Assembly (NCBI GenBank): GCA_026417195.1
Contig: JAOADS010000040.1
Location: forward strand, 1 to 13,413
Direction: 5' to 3'
Length of the DNA: 13,413 nucleotides
From: Ignavibacteria bacterium
GTDB taxonomy: Bacteria; Bacteroidota; Ignavibacteria; Tepidaquicellales; OLB5
Shown here: positions 1-6,814 of the stretch, in pieces
Layout of the letters: each line of letters opens with the position of its first letter
Numbering within the stretch: the stretch's first letter is position 1
Made by a program: the position numbers and the translations under genes
The notes under the pieces: generated by a model
Told to the model about the DNA's origin: nothing
What the model saw: the letters and a program-made list of their open reading frames with translations, nothing else
Databases searched by the model: none

Positions 1-24
1 GCGTCAGATGTGTATAAGAGACAG
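1..24 (+). other. Tn5/Nextera adapter remnant (contaminating sequence)
   Basis: Positions 6-24 are exactly the 19-base Tn5 mosaic end, AGATGTGTATAAGAGACAG. Positions 1-5 (GCGTC) are the last bases of the Nextera read-1 overhang that precedes it. This is a library-preparation artefact left at the contig end, not genomic DNA or a transposon in the organism. Translated in frame with the downstream gene it gives the spurious peptide MCIRDS, a false start that should not be used. Real sequence begins at about position 25. Confidence 0.97.
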
Positions 25-25
25 C

Positions 26-1072
26 TGGTACACAGGTCCTCTCACAACTGTGTTTAACCAGACAAACGTTAATCTTATTGCCACTAGCGGAAATTTCGTT
101 TCCATAACTCTTGATAATCCTTTTTTTTATGATCCGACGAAAAGTCTTGTTGTGGAAATAGAACAATGTGGATATTCAGGTACGGGATTTAATGTTTTTA
201 CCACTACCACAAGCGGACAGAAAAGAAATACCAGCACAACTGCATCGGTACCCTGTCCTCATCCGTGGTTAAATACCGGTGCATTTATGACTCACACGGG
301 AATTGATATAACACCAATAACAAATCCATTTTCTCTTTGCAGAAATTCTATAAACAAACCCATTTTGGATTTTACTGCAATCAGGGATACGATTTCAGTA
401 ACCATAGGGTCAAATAAGGTTGTTACCGACCTTGTAGTCAGGATTGATACTGTGTTACATTCATGGGACAGCGATCTGAGTTTTTATATCACGAAGGGTT
501 CAGCAAGCACGAAGTTCATAAACAGGGTAGGCGGTTCAGGTGATAATTTTATCGGAACAAATATCAAGGATTCTGCTGCATTATGCCAGATCGGTTCAAC
601 TGGTTGTAACACAGCTCCGTTTACAGGTACTTACAGACCTTCAGTAGGTGGTTCATTTGCCGGATTTATCAACCAGCCTGTAAATGGCAACTGGATACTT
701 ACGATAACTGATACTGTGGGCGGCGATACCGGACAACTGAGGGCATGGTGTCTGGTTATAAGATGGCAGGATATAACAAGCGGACAAAGCGGAACCACTG
801 AGTTACCGTCTTATTACGAACTGAAGCAGAACTATCCGAATCCTTTTAATCCTTCAACAACTATAAAATTCTCAATACCAAAAGGAGAGAATGTTAAGTT
901 AACAGTATTTGATATGCTTGGACAGGAAGTGAAGGTTTTAGTAAATGAGTTTCGAAGTGCAGGAGTATATGAGATTAATTTTGATGCTTCTTTATTTTCT
1001 TCAGGTGTATATTTCTACAAGATTGAGACAGAAGGCTTCACCGATACAAAGAAGATGCTACTTGTGAAGTAA
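26..1072 (+). CDS. Secreted P-domain protein with type IX secretion sorting tail (5' truncated)
   Basis: C-terminal part of a large exported protein; the true N-terminus lies beyond the contig edge and the only in-frame ATG is in the adapter. Numbering from that false ATG at position 8, residues 7-110 form a Thr/Ser-rich beta-type segment with no family I recognise. Residues about 121-253 look like a proprotein-convertase P/Homo-B domain, with the WDSDLSFYI and GNWILTITD elements and the closing LRAWCLVIRW strand. Residues about 268-354 are a type A T9SS C-terminal sorting domain: QNYPNPFNPSTTIKFSIP, then LTVFDMLGQEV, and a final SSGVYFYKIETEGF...KKMLLVK. Such proteins cross the outer membrane through T9SS and lose or anchor the tail at the cell surface. 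P domains usually follow a subtilisin-like protease or occur in adhesins; which applies here cannot be seen. The stop is TAA, followed directly by a terminator. Confidence 0.9.
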   Translation, partial: WYTGPLTTVFNQTNVNLIATSGNFVSITLDNPFFYDPTKSLVVEIEQCGYSGTGFNVFTTTTSGQKRNTSTTASVPCPHPWLNTGAFMTHTGIDITPITNPFSLCRNSINKPILDFTAIRDTISVTIGSNKVVTDLVVRIDTVLHSWDSDLSFYITKGSASTKFINRVGGSGDNFIGTNIKDSAALCQIGSTGCNTAPFTGTYRPSVGGSFAGFINQPVNGNWILTITDTVGGDTGQLRAWCLVIRWQDITSGQSGTTELPSYYELKQNYPNPFNPSTTIKFSIPKGENVKLTVFDMLGQEVKVLVNEFRSAGVYEINFDASLFSSGVYFYKIETEGFTDTKKMLLVK

Positions 1073-1091
1073 TTTTAGAATATTTAGATTT

Positions 1092-1129
1092 AAAGCTCGG
1101 TAATTCTCAAAAAAATACCGGGCTTTTTT
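1092..1129 (+). terminator. Rho-independent terminator of the T9SS-sorted protein gene
   Basis: AAAGCTCGGTA (1092-1102) pairs with TACCGGGCTTT (1116-1126) over 11 bp with one U-G wobble, around a 13-nt A-rich loop. It is followed by a T run (1124-1129), and lies 20 nt after the stop codon. It separates the secreted-protein gene from the tRNA unit. Confidence 0.9.
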
Positions 1130-1180
1130 ATTGTAATTATATAAGGCAGGAATTACACTGATTTAGATTATCAAAATAAT

Positions 1181-1188
1181 TATCTTTG
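1181..1188 (+). promoter_or_regulatory. Putative TAnnTTTG promoter element before tRNA-Arg
   Basis: TATCTTTG matches the Bacteroidota-type -7 consensus TAnnTTTG. It ends 6 nt before the tRNA 5' end and lies downstream of the preceding terminator, where a new promoter is expected. No convincing -33 box was found at standard spacing, so the call rests on the motif and its position. Confidence 0.5.
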
Positions 1189-1194
1189 TGAAAA

Positions 1195-1268
1195 GCCCAC
1201 GTAGCTCAGCAGGATAGTGCAACGGTTTCCTAAACCGCAGGTCAGGCGTTCGAATCGCCTCGTGGGTA
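1195..1268 (+). tRNA. tRNA-Arg (anticodon CCU, decodes AGG)
   Basis: A complete 74-nt cloverleaf. The acceptor is GCCCACG (1195-1201) with CGTGGGT (1261-1267), seven pairs including a G-U at 1:72. The D arm is 1204-1220 with GG at 1212-1213. The anticodon arm is 1222-1238, loop TTCCTAA, with CCT at 1229-1231. The T arm is AGGCG-TTCGAAT-CGCCT (1244-1260), perfectly paired, and A1268 is the discriminator. CCA is not encoded, so it must be added after transcription. Two weaknesses are visible: a T1206/T1218 mismatch in the D stem and an A1222/C1238 mismatch at the top of the anticodon stem. The SDR gene follows within about 20 nt, so both probably share a transcript. Confidence 0.95.
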
Positions 1269-1288
1269 CAAACTATTATTTATTATTT

Positions 1289-2032
1289 ATTAAATCATCT
1301 AATAAATCCAGAGTTGCAGTAATTACCGGAGGTGCAAGACGGCTAGGAAGACAGATAACCTATTTCTTAGCCAGAAGTAATTACTCCGTAGCTGTTATTT
1401 ATAATTCCTCAGATAAAAAGGAAGTTACTTTAACTCAGAAATATCTGAATTCATTAGGTACAGAATATGAGTTCTATAGGTGTGATTTAAGAAATTTAGT
1501 TAAAACTAAAGAATTAGTCAGAAAAATAGGGAAAAGGTTCAGAAAAATTGATATTTTGATTAACAATGCCGGAGTTATTAATAAAACTGATTTTTTAAAA
1601 ATCACACCTGAGCTTTTTGAAAATACTATTTCAGTTAATCTGAAAGCACCACTGTTTATGTCACAGTTTTGTTATAAATATCTTCTTAAATCAGATGAGC
1701 CTCAGATAATAAATATAGCATCTATAGGAGGGTTAATGAACTGGAGTGGTTTCATACCTTACAGTATATCTAAAGCAGGATTAATCAAATTAACATATCT
1801 TTTAGCAAGAAGACTTGCACCTCATATCAGGGTAAATGCAATTGCACCTGGTACTATAGTAATCAGGGGAGAAGAGAGATTAAGCCCTTCAAAGATTAAG
1901 CCAGAAAAAATTCCTCTGAATAGATATGGAGAAGCTGAAGATATTATAGAAGCTTTGAAATTTATAATTGACTGCAAATATCTTACCGGTCAGGTCATTT
2001 CTGTTGATGGAGGAAGAAGTATTAATATATAG
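1289..2032 (+). CDS. SDR-family oxidoreductase, pteridine-reductase-like, with non-canonical start
   Basis: A short-chain dehydrogenase/reductase, about 247 aa, the usual length if it starts at the ATT at 1289. NAD(P)-binding TGGARRLG lies at residues 13-20 and fits the TGxxxRxG signature of pteridine reductases (PTR1/FolM type). NNAG is at 92-95. The catalytic set looks like Asn117 (SVNL), Ser145, Tyr158 and Lys162 (YSISK). The C-terminal RVNAIAPG and TGQVISVDGG motifs are intact. Likely role: NADPH-dependent reduction of a pterin or folate-like substrate, but SDR substrate prediction is weak. Start problem: no in-frame ATG, GTG or TTG lies between the tRNA and the Rossmann fold. The only upstream canonical start, GTG at 1217, is inside the tRNA D stem and would add 24 unrelated residues. 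Options are a genuine ATT start or a base error near 1289. The gene ends 2 nt before the LOG-family gene. Confidence 0.85.
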   Translation: MKSSNKSRVAVITGGARRLGRQITYFLARSNYSVAVIYNSSDKKEVTLTQKYLNSLGTEYEFYRCDLRNLVKTKELVRKIGKRFRKIDILINNAGVINKTDFLKITPELFENTISVNLKAPLFMSQFCYKYLLKSDEPQIINIASIGGLMNWSGFIPYSISKAGLIKLTYLLARRLAPHIRVNAIAPGTIVIRGEERLSPSKIKPEKIPLNRYGEAEDIIEALKFIIDCKYLTGQVISVDGGRSINI

Positions 2033-2034
2033 AT

Positions 2035-2874
2035 ATGAAGAAAAGTTTTAGGCAATTGATGAAGGCTTATAGAGATGAGGAGTTTTTAAGCAGCCCCTCT
2101 GCACGTTCAATCAGAATACTTGCTGAATATCTTGAACCTCAGATGCGTTTCAGAAAATATGAAGTAAAGGACACGATTGTTTTCTACGGTTCAGCCAGAA
2201 TACTCTCAAGGAAAGAAGCCTTAAATAAGGTAAGGAAACTTAAAAAACTCAGAAGACCTTCTTCTCTGAAAATGATTGATGCTCAGACTGAACTTGAAAT
2301 GTCAAGATACTATGAAGATACAGTTAAACTTTCAAGACTCTTAACTGAATGGTCTATGAAGCAAGAGCCGGGAAATCGTTTTGTTATATGTTCTGGCGGC
2401 GGTTCGGGCATTATGGAAGCAGCTAATAAAGGTGCAAAGCTTGCAGGAGGGAAATCAATAGGTTTAAATATAAGTTTGCCATATGAGCAGGCTCCAAATA
2501 AATATATTACACCAGAACTGAATTTTGAATTTCATTACTTTTTTATGAGAAAGTTCTGGTTTGCTTACCTTGCGAAAGCACTTGTTATTATGCCGGGTGG
2601 ATACGGAACGCTTGATGAACTTTTTGAGCTCCTTACATTGGTTCAGACCGGCAAGATCAAAAAGAAAATGCCCATTGTTATTTATGATAGGGAATTTTGG
2701 GATAAAATCCTAAACTTAGAAGAGCTTGCAAGGAAGAAATTGATCAGTAAGGAAGACTTAAAACTTTACTTTATAGCAGAATCTGTTAATGAAGCTTTTG
2801 ATTACTTAAAATGTGAATTAAGTAAACATTATTTACAGAAACCATTAAGCTTGTTTAATTCAAGGATATTATGA
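2035..2874 (+). CDS. LOG-family Rossmann-fold nucleotide hydrolase
   Basis: 279 aa, cytosolic. It carries the hallmark PGGYGTLDE motif (187-195), with Glu195 as the probable catalytic acid, the upstream SGGGSGIMEAA glycine-rich phosphate-binding loop (120-130) and MRK at 171-173. This is the former 'lysine decarboxylase' family, now known as LOG phosphoribohydrolases, which split a nucleoside 5'-monophosphate into free base and ribose 5-phosphate. It is longer than the short LOG proteins of about 190 aa because of an N-terminal region (1-110) that includes VFYGSARI and a helical insert. The substrate here (AMP, cytokinin-like or other nucleotides) cannot be told from sequence. ATG follows the SDR stop by 2 nt, and the stop overlaps the yicC start as ATGA, so translation is probably coupled. 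The last 20 residues look unconserved. Confidence 0.88.
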   Translation: MKKSFRQLMKAYRDEEFLSSPSARSIRILAEYLEPQMRFRKYEVKDTIVFYGSARILSRKEALNKVRKLKKLRRPSSLKMIDAQTELEMSRYYEDTVKLSRLLTEWSMKQEPGNRFVICSGGGSGIMEAANKGAKLAGGKSIGLNISLPYEQAPNKYITPELNFEFHYFFMRKFWFAYLAKALVIMPGGYGTLDELFELLTLVQTGKIKKKMPIVIYDREFWDKILNLEELARKKLISKEDLKLYFIAESVNEAFDYLKCELSKHYLQKPLSLFNSRIL

Positions 2875-3752
2875 TAATAAGTATGACAGGTTACGGAAGA
2901 GCTTCAGCACAATCCGGCAAGCTTAAAATGACTGCTGAAGTTAGAGGTATAAACAGTAAATATCTCGAAATATCTGTTAAACTTCCTCAGCTTTTTGCAG
3001 AGAGGGAACAGGAATTAAGACAATTTATTTCAGGTAAGATGAGCAGAGGCAAAGTTTCTGTTTCTTTCTCACTTGATGGAAACGGCGAAGATTTATCTAC
3101 GCTTAAAATAAAACCTGAGATAGTAAGACGTTATGCAAGACTCATTCGTTCAGTTATGAAAGAGGCTGGAATAAAAGAAAAACTTAAAGCTGAACATCTT
3201 CTGAATTTTACAGACTTATTTAAAAGAGAAGATCAGAAATCTTATGAGAAATATTGGAATAAGGCTATGGTTATCATTATGAAGGCTTTTAATAATTTTC
3301 AGATGATGAGATTACGGGAAGGAAGAGTACTTCAAAAAGATATACTTAAAAGACTTTCCTATATTGATTCCAAATTAAAGAAAACAGAATTAATTTCAAA
3401 GAGAAGTTTGCAAGATACAAAAAACAATATTGCTTCAAAAGTCTCAAAACTTACTGAAGAGTTGGGAATTTCAGTAGATAAGGGCAGACTTGAATATGAG
3501 CTTGTTATGATTTCTGACAGGCTTGATGTAACAGAGGAAGTTACCAGAACATTGTCACATCTTGATTACTTCAGAAAATCTATCAAGTCTAAAGAACCTT
3601 CTGGCAGAAAGCTTAACTTTCTGGTTCAGGAAATTAACAGGGAAATAAATACAATAGCTTCAAAGTCTTCCAATTCGAAGATTTCACAATTTGTAGTTGA
3701 GATGAAGGAGGAACTAGAAAAAATTAAAGAACAGTTGCAGAATATTGAGTAA
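2871..3752 (+). CDS. yicC: YicC family endoribonuclease-like protein
   Basis: 293 aa, the normal length. It opens with MIISMTGYGRA, the diagnostic N-terminus of the YicC_N domain, which runs to about residue 155. The C-terminal DUF1732 domain shows DRLDVTEEVTRTLSHLDYF (217-235), then FLVQEINREINTIASKSSN (250-268), and ends in ELEKIKEQLQNIE. In E. coli YicC has been described as an endoribonuclease affecting small-RNA stability; the exact role in this lineage is unknown. AAGGA at 2862-2866 is a plausible ribosome binding site, and the 4-nt overlap with the preceding gene suggests coupling. Its place directly before gmk, rpoZ and coaBC is a classic arrangement and supports the call. Confidence 0.95.
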   Translation: MIISMTGYGRASAQSGKLKMTAEVRGINSKYLEISVKLPQLFAEREQELRQFISGKMSRGKVSVSFSLDGNGEDLSTLKIKPEIVRRYARLIRSVMKEAGIKEKLKAEHLLNFTDLFKREDQKSYEKYWNKAMVIIMKAFNNFQMMRLREGRVLQKDILKRLSYIDSKLKKTELISKRSLQDTKNNIASKVSKLTEELGISVDKGRLEYELVMISDRLDVTEEVTRTLSHLDYFRKSIKSKEPSGRKLNFLVQEINREINTIASKSSNSKISQFVVEMKEELEKIKEQLQNIE

Positions 3753-3787
3753 GTTCTGGAAAAAGATTTGTATTTTTAGCTCTGCTT

Positions 3788-3793
3788 TATAAT
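3788..3793 (+). promoter_or_regulatory. Possible internal -10 box before gmk
   Basis: TATAAT lies in the 55-nt gap between yicC and gmk, 14 nt before the gmk ATG. A TTTGTA-like sequence at 3767-3772 could serve as a -35, but the spacing of 15 nt is short. It might give gmk-rpoZ-coaBC independent expression. The motif is common by chance in AT-rich DNA. Confidence 0.22.
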
Positions 3794-3807
3794 GCGATAT
3801 TTGTTAT

Positions 3808-4392
3808 ATGATTTTTGTAATTAGTGCTCCGAGCGGAGCTGGAAAGACTACAATAATCAAAGAGTTATTCAGAAATATTCCAGACCTGAGGTTTTCTGTT
3901 TCAGCGACTACGAGAAAGAAACGTCCGGATGAGCAAGAAGGTGAAGATTATTATTTTATCACGAGAGAAGAGTTTAATGAGATGATAGATAAAGGTGAAT
4001 TCATAGAATGGGAAGAAGTTCACGGAAATCTGTACGGAACTTTGAAGAAAAAAATTGAGCCATTTGTTTCAGGAAATGAGAAGTTAGTCCTTGATGTTGA
4101 TGTCAAGGGAGCTTTATCCATTAAAAAAGTTTTCCCTGATGCCGTAATGATTTTCATAAAGGTACCTGATGAAGAACTTATATCTCGTCTCAGGGATCGC
4201 AATACGGAGTCGGAAGCAGAACTTTCAAAGAGAATTATGAGAATCAAGGAAGAGCAGAAATTAAGTTCTGAATTTGATTTCGTTATAGAAAACAGAAATT
4301 CTTCAGCAGGACCTGAAGAAGCAGTGAAAAAAATAAAGGAAATAATCCAAAACTATAATAAAGGAGGTAATAATGCCAATAGTTCCACTTGA
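3808..4392 (+). CDS. gmk: Guanylate kinase
   Basis: ATP-dependent phosphorylation of GMP to GDP, an essential step of purine nucleotide supply. The protein is 194 aa, near the usual 190-210. The Walker A loop APSGAGKT is at residues 7-14. The GMP-binding region follows with SATTRKKRP (32-40), EGEDYYF (44-50), and EEVHGNLYGT (69-78) with the conserved Tyr76. LVLDVDVKGA (93-102) is the central strand with catalytic-site acids. The lid and C-terminal helices with RLRDR (127-131) complete the fold. It starts 55 nt after yicC without a visible Shine-Dalgarno site. Its last 20 nt overlap rpoZ in another frame, and the rpoZ ribosome binding site is embedded in codons 185-187, giving the Asn-Lys-Gly-Gly tail. 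The C-terminal residues after about 183 are therefore probably shaped by rpoZ signals rather than by kinase function. Confidence 0.97.
   Translation: MIFVISAPSGAGKTTIIKELFRNIPDLRFSVSATTRKKRPDEQEGEDYYFITREEFNEMIDKGEFIEWEEVHGNLYGTLKKKIEPFVSGNEKLVLDVDVKGALSIKKVFPDAVMIFIKVPDEELISRLRDRNTESEAELSKRIMRIKEEQKLSSEFDFVIENRNSSAGPEEAVKKIKEIIQNYNKGGNNANSST
4361..4367 (+). promoter_or_regulatory. Perfect Shine-Dalgarno for rpoZ inside gmk
   Basis: AAGGAGG, preceded by another A, ends 5 nt before the rpoZ ATG at 4373 and lies wholly inside the gmk reading frame. It is by far the strongest ribosome binding site in the window: most other genes (gmk, coaBC, the glycosylase gene, dnaB, the DUF1460 gene, acpS, the PASTA gene, nnr) show none. 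It fixes the rpoZ start and makes reinitiation by ribosomes finishing gmk likely. Confidence 0.85.
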
Positions 4393-4672
4393 AATTGAAG
4401 AACTTGAATCAAAAGCAGGAAACATTTATGAGGCTGTCGTAATAGCAGCTAAAAGGGCAAGACAGATTAATGATGAACAGAAACTTGAGTATAATCAGAG
4501 GATAGAACCTCTTATGAAAACTTCTGATGAAGATTCAGATGAGGTGGTAAGCAAAGATAAAATGAACATCAGTATGGATTTTGAGAAGAGAATAAAACCA
4601 ACTGAACAGGCTTTGAACGAACTACTGAACGATAAATTAGAATTCAGATTAAGAAGCGAGTCTGATGAATAA
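4373..4672 (+). CDS. rpoZ: RNA polymerase omega subunit
   Basis: 99 aa. NIYEAVVIAAKRARQIN (17-33) is the conserved helix of RpoZ/RPB6 proteins that clamps the beta-prime C-terminus. KPTEQALNELLNDKL (75-89) is the usual conserved C-terminal element. Between them residues 45-65 are acidic and poorly conserved, as is typical. The subunit aids assembly and stability of RNA polymerase and can form part of a ppGpp site in proteobacteria; whether that holds here is unknown. The gene overlaps gmk by 20 nt and has its own perfect ribosome binding site. The context gmk-rpoZ-coaBC is standard, which raises confidence for such a short divergent protein. Confidence 0.9.
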   Translation: MPIVPLEIEELESKAGNIYEAVVIAAKRARQINDEQKLEYNQRIEPLMKTSDEDSDEVVSKDKMNISMDFEKRIKPTEQALNELLNDKLEFRLRSESDE

Positions 4673-4687
4673 AAAAAATGAACTTCA

Positions 4688-5905
4688 ATGAGTGGAGTTC
4701 ATCAGAAAAAAATCCTTTTAGGTATATGCGGCGGAATAGCTGCATATAAAAGCTGTGAACTTGTAAGACTTTTCAGGAAAAACGGGGCAGAAGTCAGGGT
4801 AATAGCTACCCCTTCTGCCCTTAAATTTGTCTCACCTGTTACTTTGTCGGTCCTTTCGGGAAATGAGGTTATGGTGAATATGTTCCCAGAAAATATTAAT
4901 TCAGATGACCTTATAAAAACCGAGACATCTCACATATATTCAGGAATATGGGGAGATATCTTTCTCATAGCTCCTGCAACAGCCAATACTATTGCAAAAA
5001 TTGCCTGTGGAATAAGTGATAATCTTCTTACCGCAACTGTTGTGAGTTCCAGATGTCCTGTTATAGTTTGTCCTGCTATGGACGAGGATATGTATGTGAA
5101 CGAAATTACTTTACGTAACCTGTCTGTTCTCAAAGAGTCTGGATATGTTGTTATAGATCCGGAAAAAGGAGAGCTTGCCAGTGGTCTTTACGGGGTCGGA
5201 AGGTTACCTGAACCAGAGAAAATTTATAAATTTGTATCTGACTATCTTGAGCATGGTTTCAGAGATTTTATGAATAGAAAATTTCTTATTACCGCAGGTC
5301 CTACCTATGAACCAATAGACGAAGTAAGATTTATAGGAAATTATTCATCAGGCAGGATGGGTTTCAGTCTGGCAAAGGCTGCAGTTGACAGGGGAGCTGA
5401 AGTAACTCTTATATCTGGTCCAGTTAATCTGCATACACCAAGAAAGGTTAATAGAATAAATGTTAAGACTGCAGATGAAATGTTAAGTGCCGTGAAACAG
5501 AACATAAATGATAAGGATTACGTAATAATGTCAGCAGCTGTTTCAGACTTTAAACCTACAGAATTTTACAGTGGTAAGATCAAAAAAAATCATCATTCTA
5601 ATCTTACAATAAATACAGAACCAACCCCGGATATACTGGATTTTCTAGGAAAACATAAATCAGGATTTAAATTAATAGGTTTTGCGCTTGAGACTGAGAA
5701 TGAATATGAAAATGCCAAACAGAAATTAATCAATAAAAACCTTGATATAATAGTTGTAAACAATCCCAGAGTTCAGGGAGCTGGTTTCGGAACAGATACT
5801 AATGTGATTACCATCATAGATAAAAACCTTAATGAAAAGAAATTTCCAAGTTTCTCAAAATATGATGCATCGTGGGAAATTTTAAATTCACTTAAAACTA
5901 TCTGA
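4688..5905 (+). CDS. coaBC: Bifunctional CoaBC: phosphopantothenate-cysteine ligase / PPC decarboxylase
   Basis: Two steps of coenzyme A synthesis on one 405-aa chain: CTP-dependent coupling of 4'-phosphopantothenate to cysteine (CoaB half, C-terminal) and FMN-dependent decarboxylation (CoaC half, N-terminal). CoaC: GICGGIAAYK (12-21), catalytic His82 in SHI, APATANTIAK (95-104), PAMDEDMY (129-136) and GELASGLYGVGRL (161-173). CoaB: ITAGPTYEPIDEVR (201-214), NYSSGRMG (218-225), SAAVSDF (282-288), KIKK (297-300) and IGFALET (330-336). Two positions differ from the E. coli enzyme: Asp132 replaces the Asn of PxMNxxMW, and Ser165 replaces the active-site Cys of LACG. I recall similar forms from Bacteroidota, so this is probably a lineage variant rather than a dead enzyme. 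It starts 15 nt after rpoZ, and its TGA overlaps the next ATG by one base. Confidence 0.96.
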   Translation: MSGVHQKKILLGICGGIAAYKSCELVRLFRKNGAEVRVIATPSALKFVSPVTLSVLSGNEVMVNMFPENINSDDLIKTETSHIYSGIWGDIFLIAPATANTIAKIACGISDNLLTATVVSSRCPVIVCPAMDEDMYVNEITLRNLSVLKESGYVVIDPEKGELASGLYGVGRLPEPEKIYKFVSDYLEHGFRDFMNRKFLITAGPTYEPIDEVRFIGNYSSGRMGFSLAKAAVDRGAEVTLISGPVNLHTPRKVNRINVKTADEMLSAVKQNINDKDYVIMSAAVSDFKPTEFYSGKIKKNHHSNLTINTEPTPDILDFLGKHKSGFKLIGFALETENEYENAKQKLINKNLDIIVVNNPRVQGAGFGTDTNVITIIDKNLNEKKFPSFSKYDASWEILNSLKTI

Positions 5906-6684
5906 TGCAGAAAAACATAGATAAAATAATTTCTGAAACAGAGAAATATATCAAAGACACATTAGCTTTACACAATCCGGGGTTTCTTCTTGAGAAGGAA
6001 AAAATTCCTGCCAAAAGAGTTTCTTCAGTCAAATCAGTTTCTCACAAAAAATTTCAGGATAAAGCTACAGTTGTGGAAATGGATATTTTCGGAAATGTTG
6101 TTGTTAAACGTGAATCATGGGAATTTGCCGAATCTCTTGATGAGCTGAACTCGATGATCTGTAACTGTAAAAAATGTCCTTTGGGTGAAACGCGAACTAA
6201 TTTTGTATTTGGTGTTGGTAATCCTATGGCTGATATAGTCCTTATCGGTGAAGCTCCCGGTGCAGAAGAAGATGCTCAGGGAGAACCTTTTGTAGGAAGG
6301 GCTGGTCAGCTTCTCAATAAGATACTTGAGGCAACCGGATTCAGCCGTGAGGAAGTTTATATAATGAACATACTTAAATGCCGTCCCCCGGGTAACAGAA
6401 ATCCTCTGCCTGAGGAAGTTGAAAAATGCAGACCTTATCTTGAAAAGCAGCTTAAACTTATAAATCCAAAGCTGATTCTTATGTTAGGGAAAGTTGCAGC
6501 TGATGCACTTCTTAAAACCCGAGAGCCATTACATAAAATCAGAGGCAAAATTCTGAACTACAAAGAGTGGAAAGTTATGGTAACTTTTCATCCTGCTGCT
6601 CTATTGAGGAATCCGCACTGGAAAAGACCAGCCTGGGAAGATATGCAGAAATTCAGGGATTACTATAAAACCCTGATTTCATAA
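5905..6684 (+). CDS. Family 4 uracil-DNA glycosylase (4Fe-4S)
   Basis: Removes uracil from DNA as the first step of base excision repair. Within 259 aa, the UDG fold covers about 80-259. Motif A is GEAPGAEEDAQGEPF (115-129) and motif C is HPAALLRNP (229-237). Four cysteines fit the 4Fe-4S set of family 4 enzymes: Cys88 and Cys91 (CKKC), Cys159 (LKCRPPGNR) and Cys175 (EKCRPYL). Asn155 of MNILKCRPPGNRNP is part of the conserved region. Residues 1-80 form a charged N-terminal extension with no domain I recognise; many family members have such a leader. Also compatible with the phage SPO1 polymerase-like annotation used for this family in databases. The gene overlaps coaBC by 1 nt (TGATG), so it is in the same operon. 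No terminator follows; 130 nt separate it from dnaB. Confidence 0.93.
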   Translation: MQKNIDKIISETEKYIKDTLALHNPGFLLEKEKIPAKRVSSVKSVSHKKFQDKATVVEMDIFGNVVVKRESWEFAESLDELNSMICNCKKCPLGETRTNFVFGVGNPMADIVLIGEAPGAEEDAQGEPFVGRAGQLLNKILEATGFSREEVYIMNILKCRPPGNRNPLPEEVEKCRPYLEKQLKLINPKLILMLGKVAADALLKTREPLHKIRGKILNYKEWKVMVTFHPAALLRNPHWKRPAWEDMQKFRDYYKTLIS

Positions 6685-6748
6685 TTTTTTCCAAACAGTT
6701 GATGTCTGAACAAGATTATGTTTTTGATTTTTTAAAATTGAAGATATA

Positions 6749-6772
6749 TATTAGATAAAAGCTTATCTGATA
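6749..6772. repeat. Inverted repeat in the dnaB leader
   Basis: TATTAGATAA (6749-6758) pairs with TTATCTGATA (6763-6772) across the loop AAGC, 10 bp with one T-G wobble. It sits 43 nt before the dnaB ATG in the 130-nt gap after the glycosylase gene. The following bases are AATTTTGTT rather than a clean T run, so it may be a weak terminator, an operator, or a leader hairpin. Function is not shown by sequence. Confidence 0.5.
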
Positions 6773-6814
6773 AATTTTGTTCAATTGTTGTTAATAGCTG
6801 TTCATAAGTCATAA

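Noticed and set aside
1..24. A native Tn5-like transposon end
   Set aside because: The exact hyperactive mosaic end joined to GCGTC at the contig edge is the commercial adapter. No transposase or target duplication is present.
1217..1288. N-terminal extension of the SDR from the GTG at 1217
   Set aside because: These bases are the D, anticodon, T and acceptor arms of a clear tRNA. The 24 encoded residues are unlike any SDR N-terminus.
6749..6772. Rho-independent terminator after the glycosylase gene
   Set aside because: The stem is AT-rich with no proper T run after it; kept only as an inverted repeat of unknown function.
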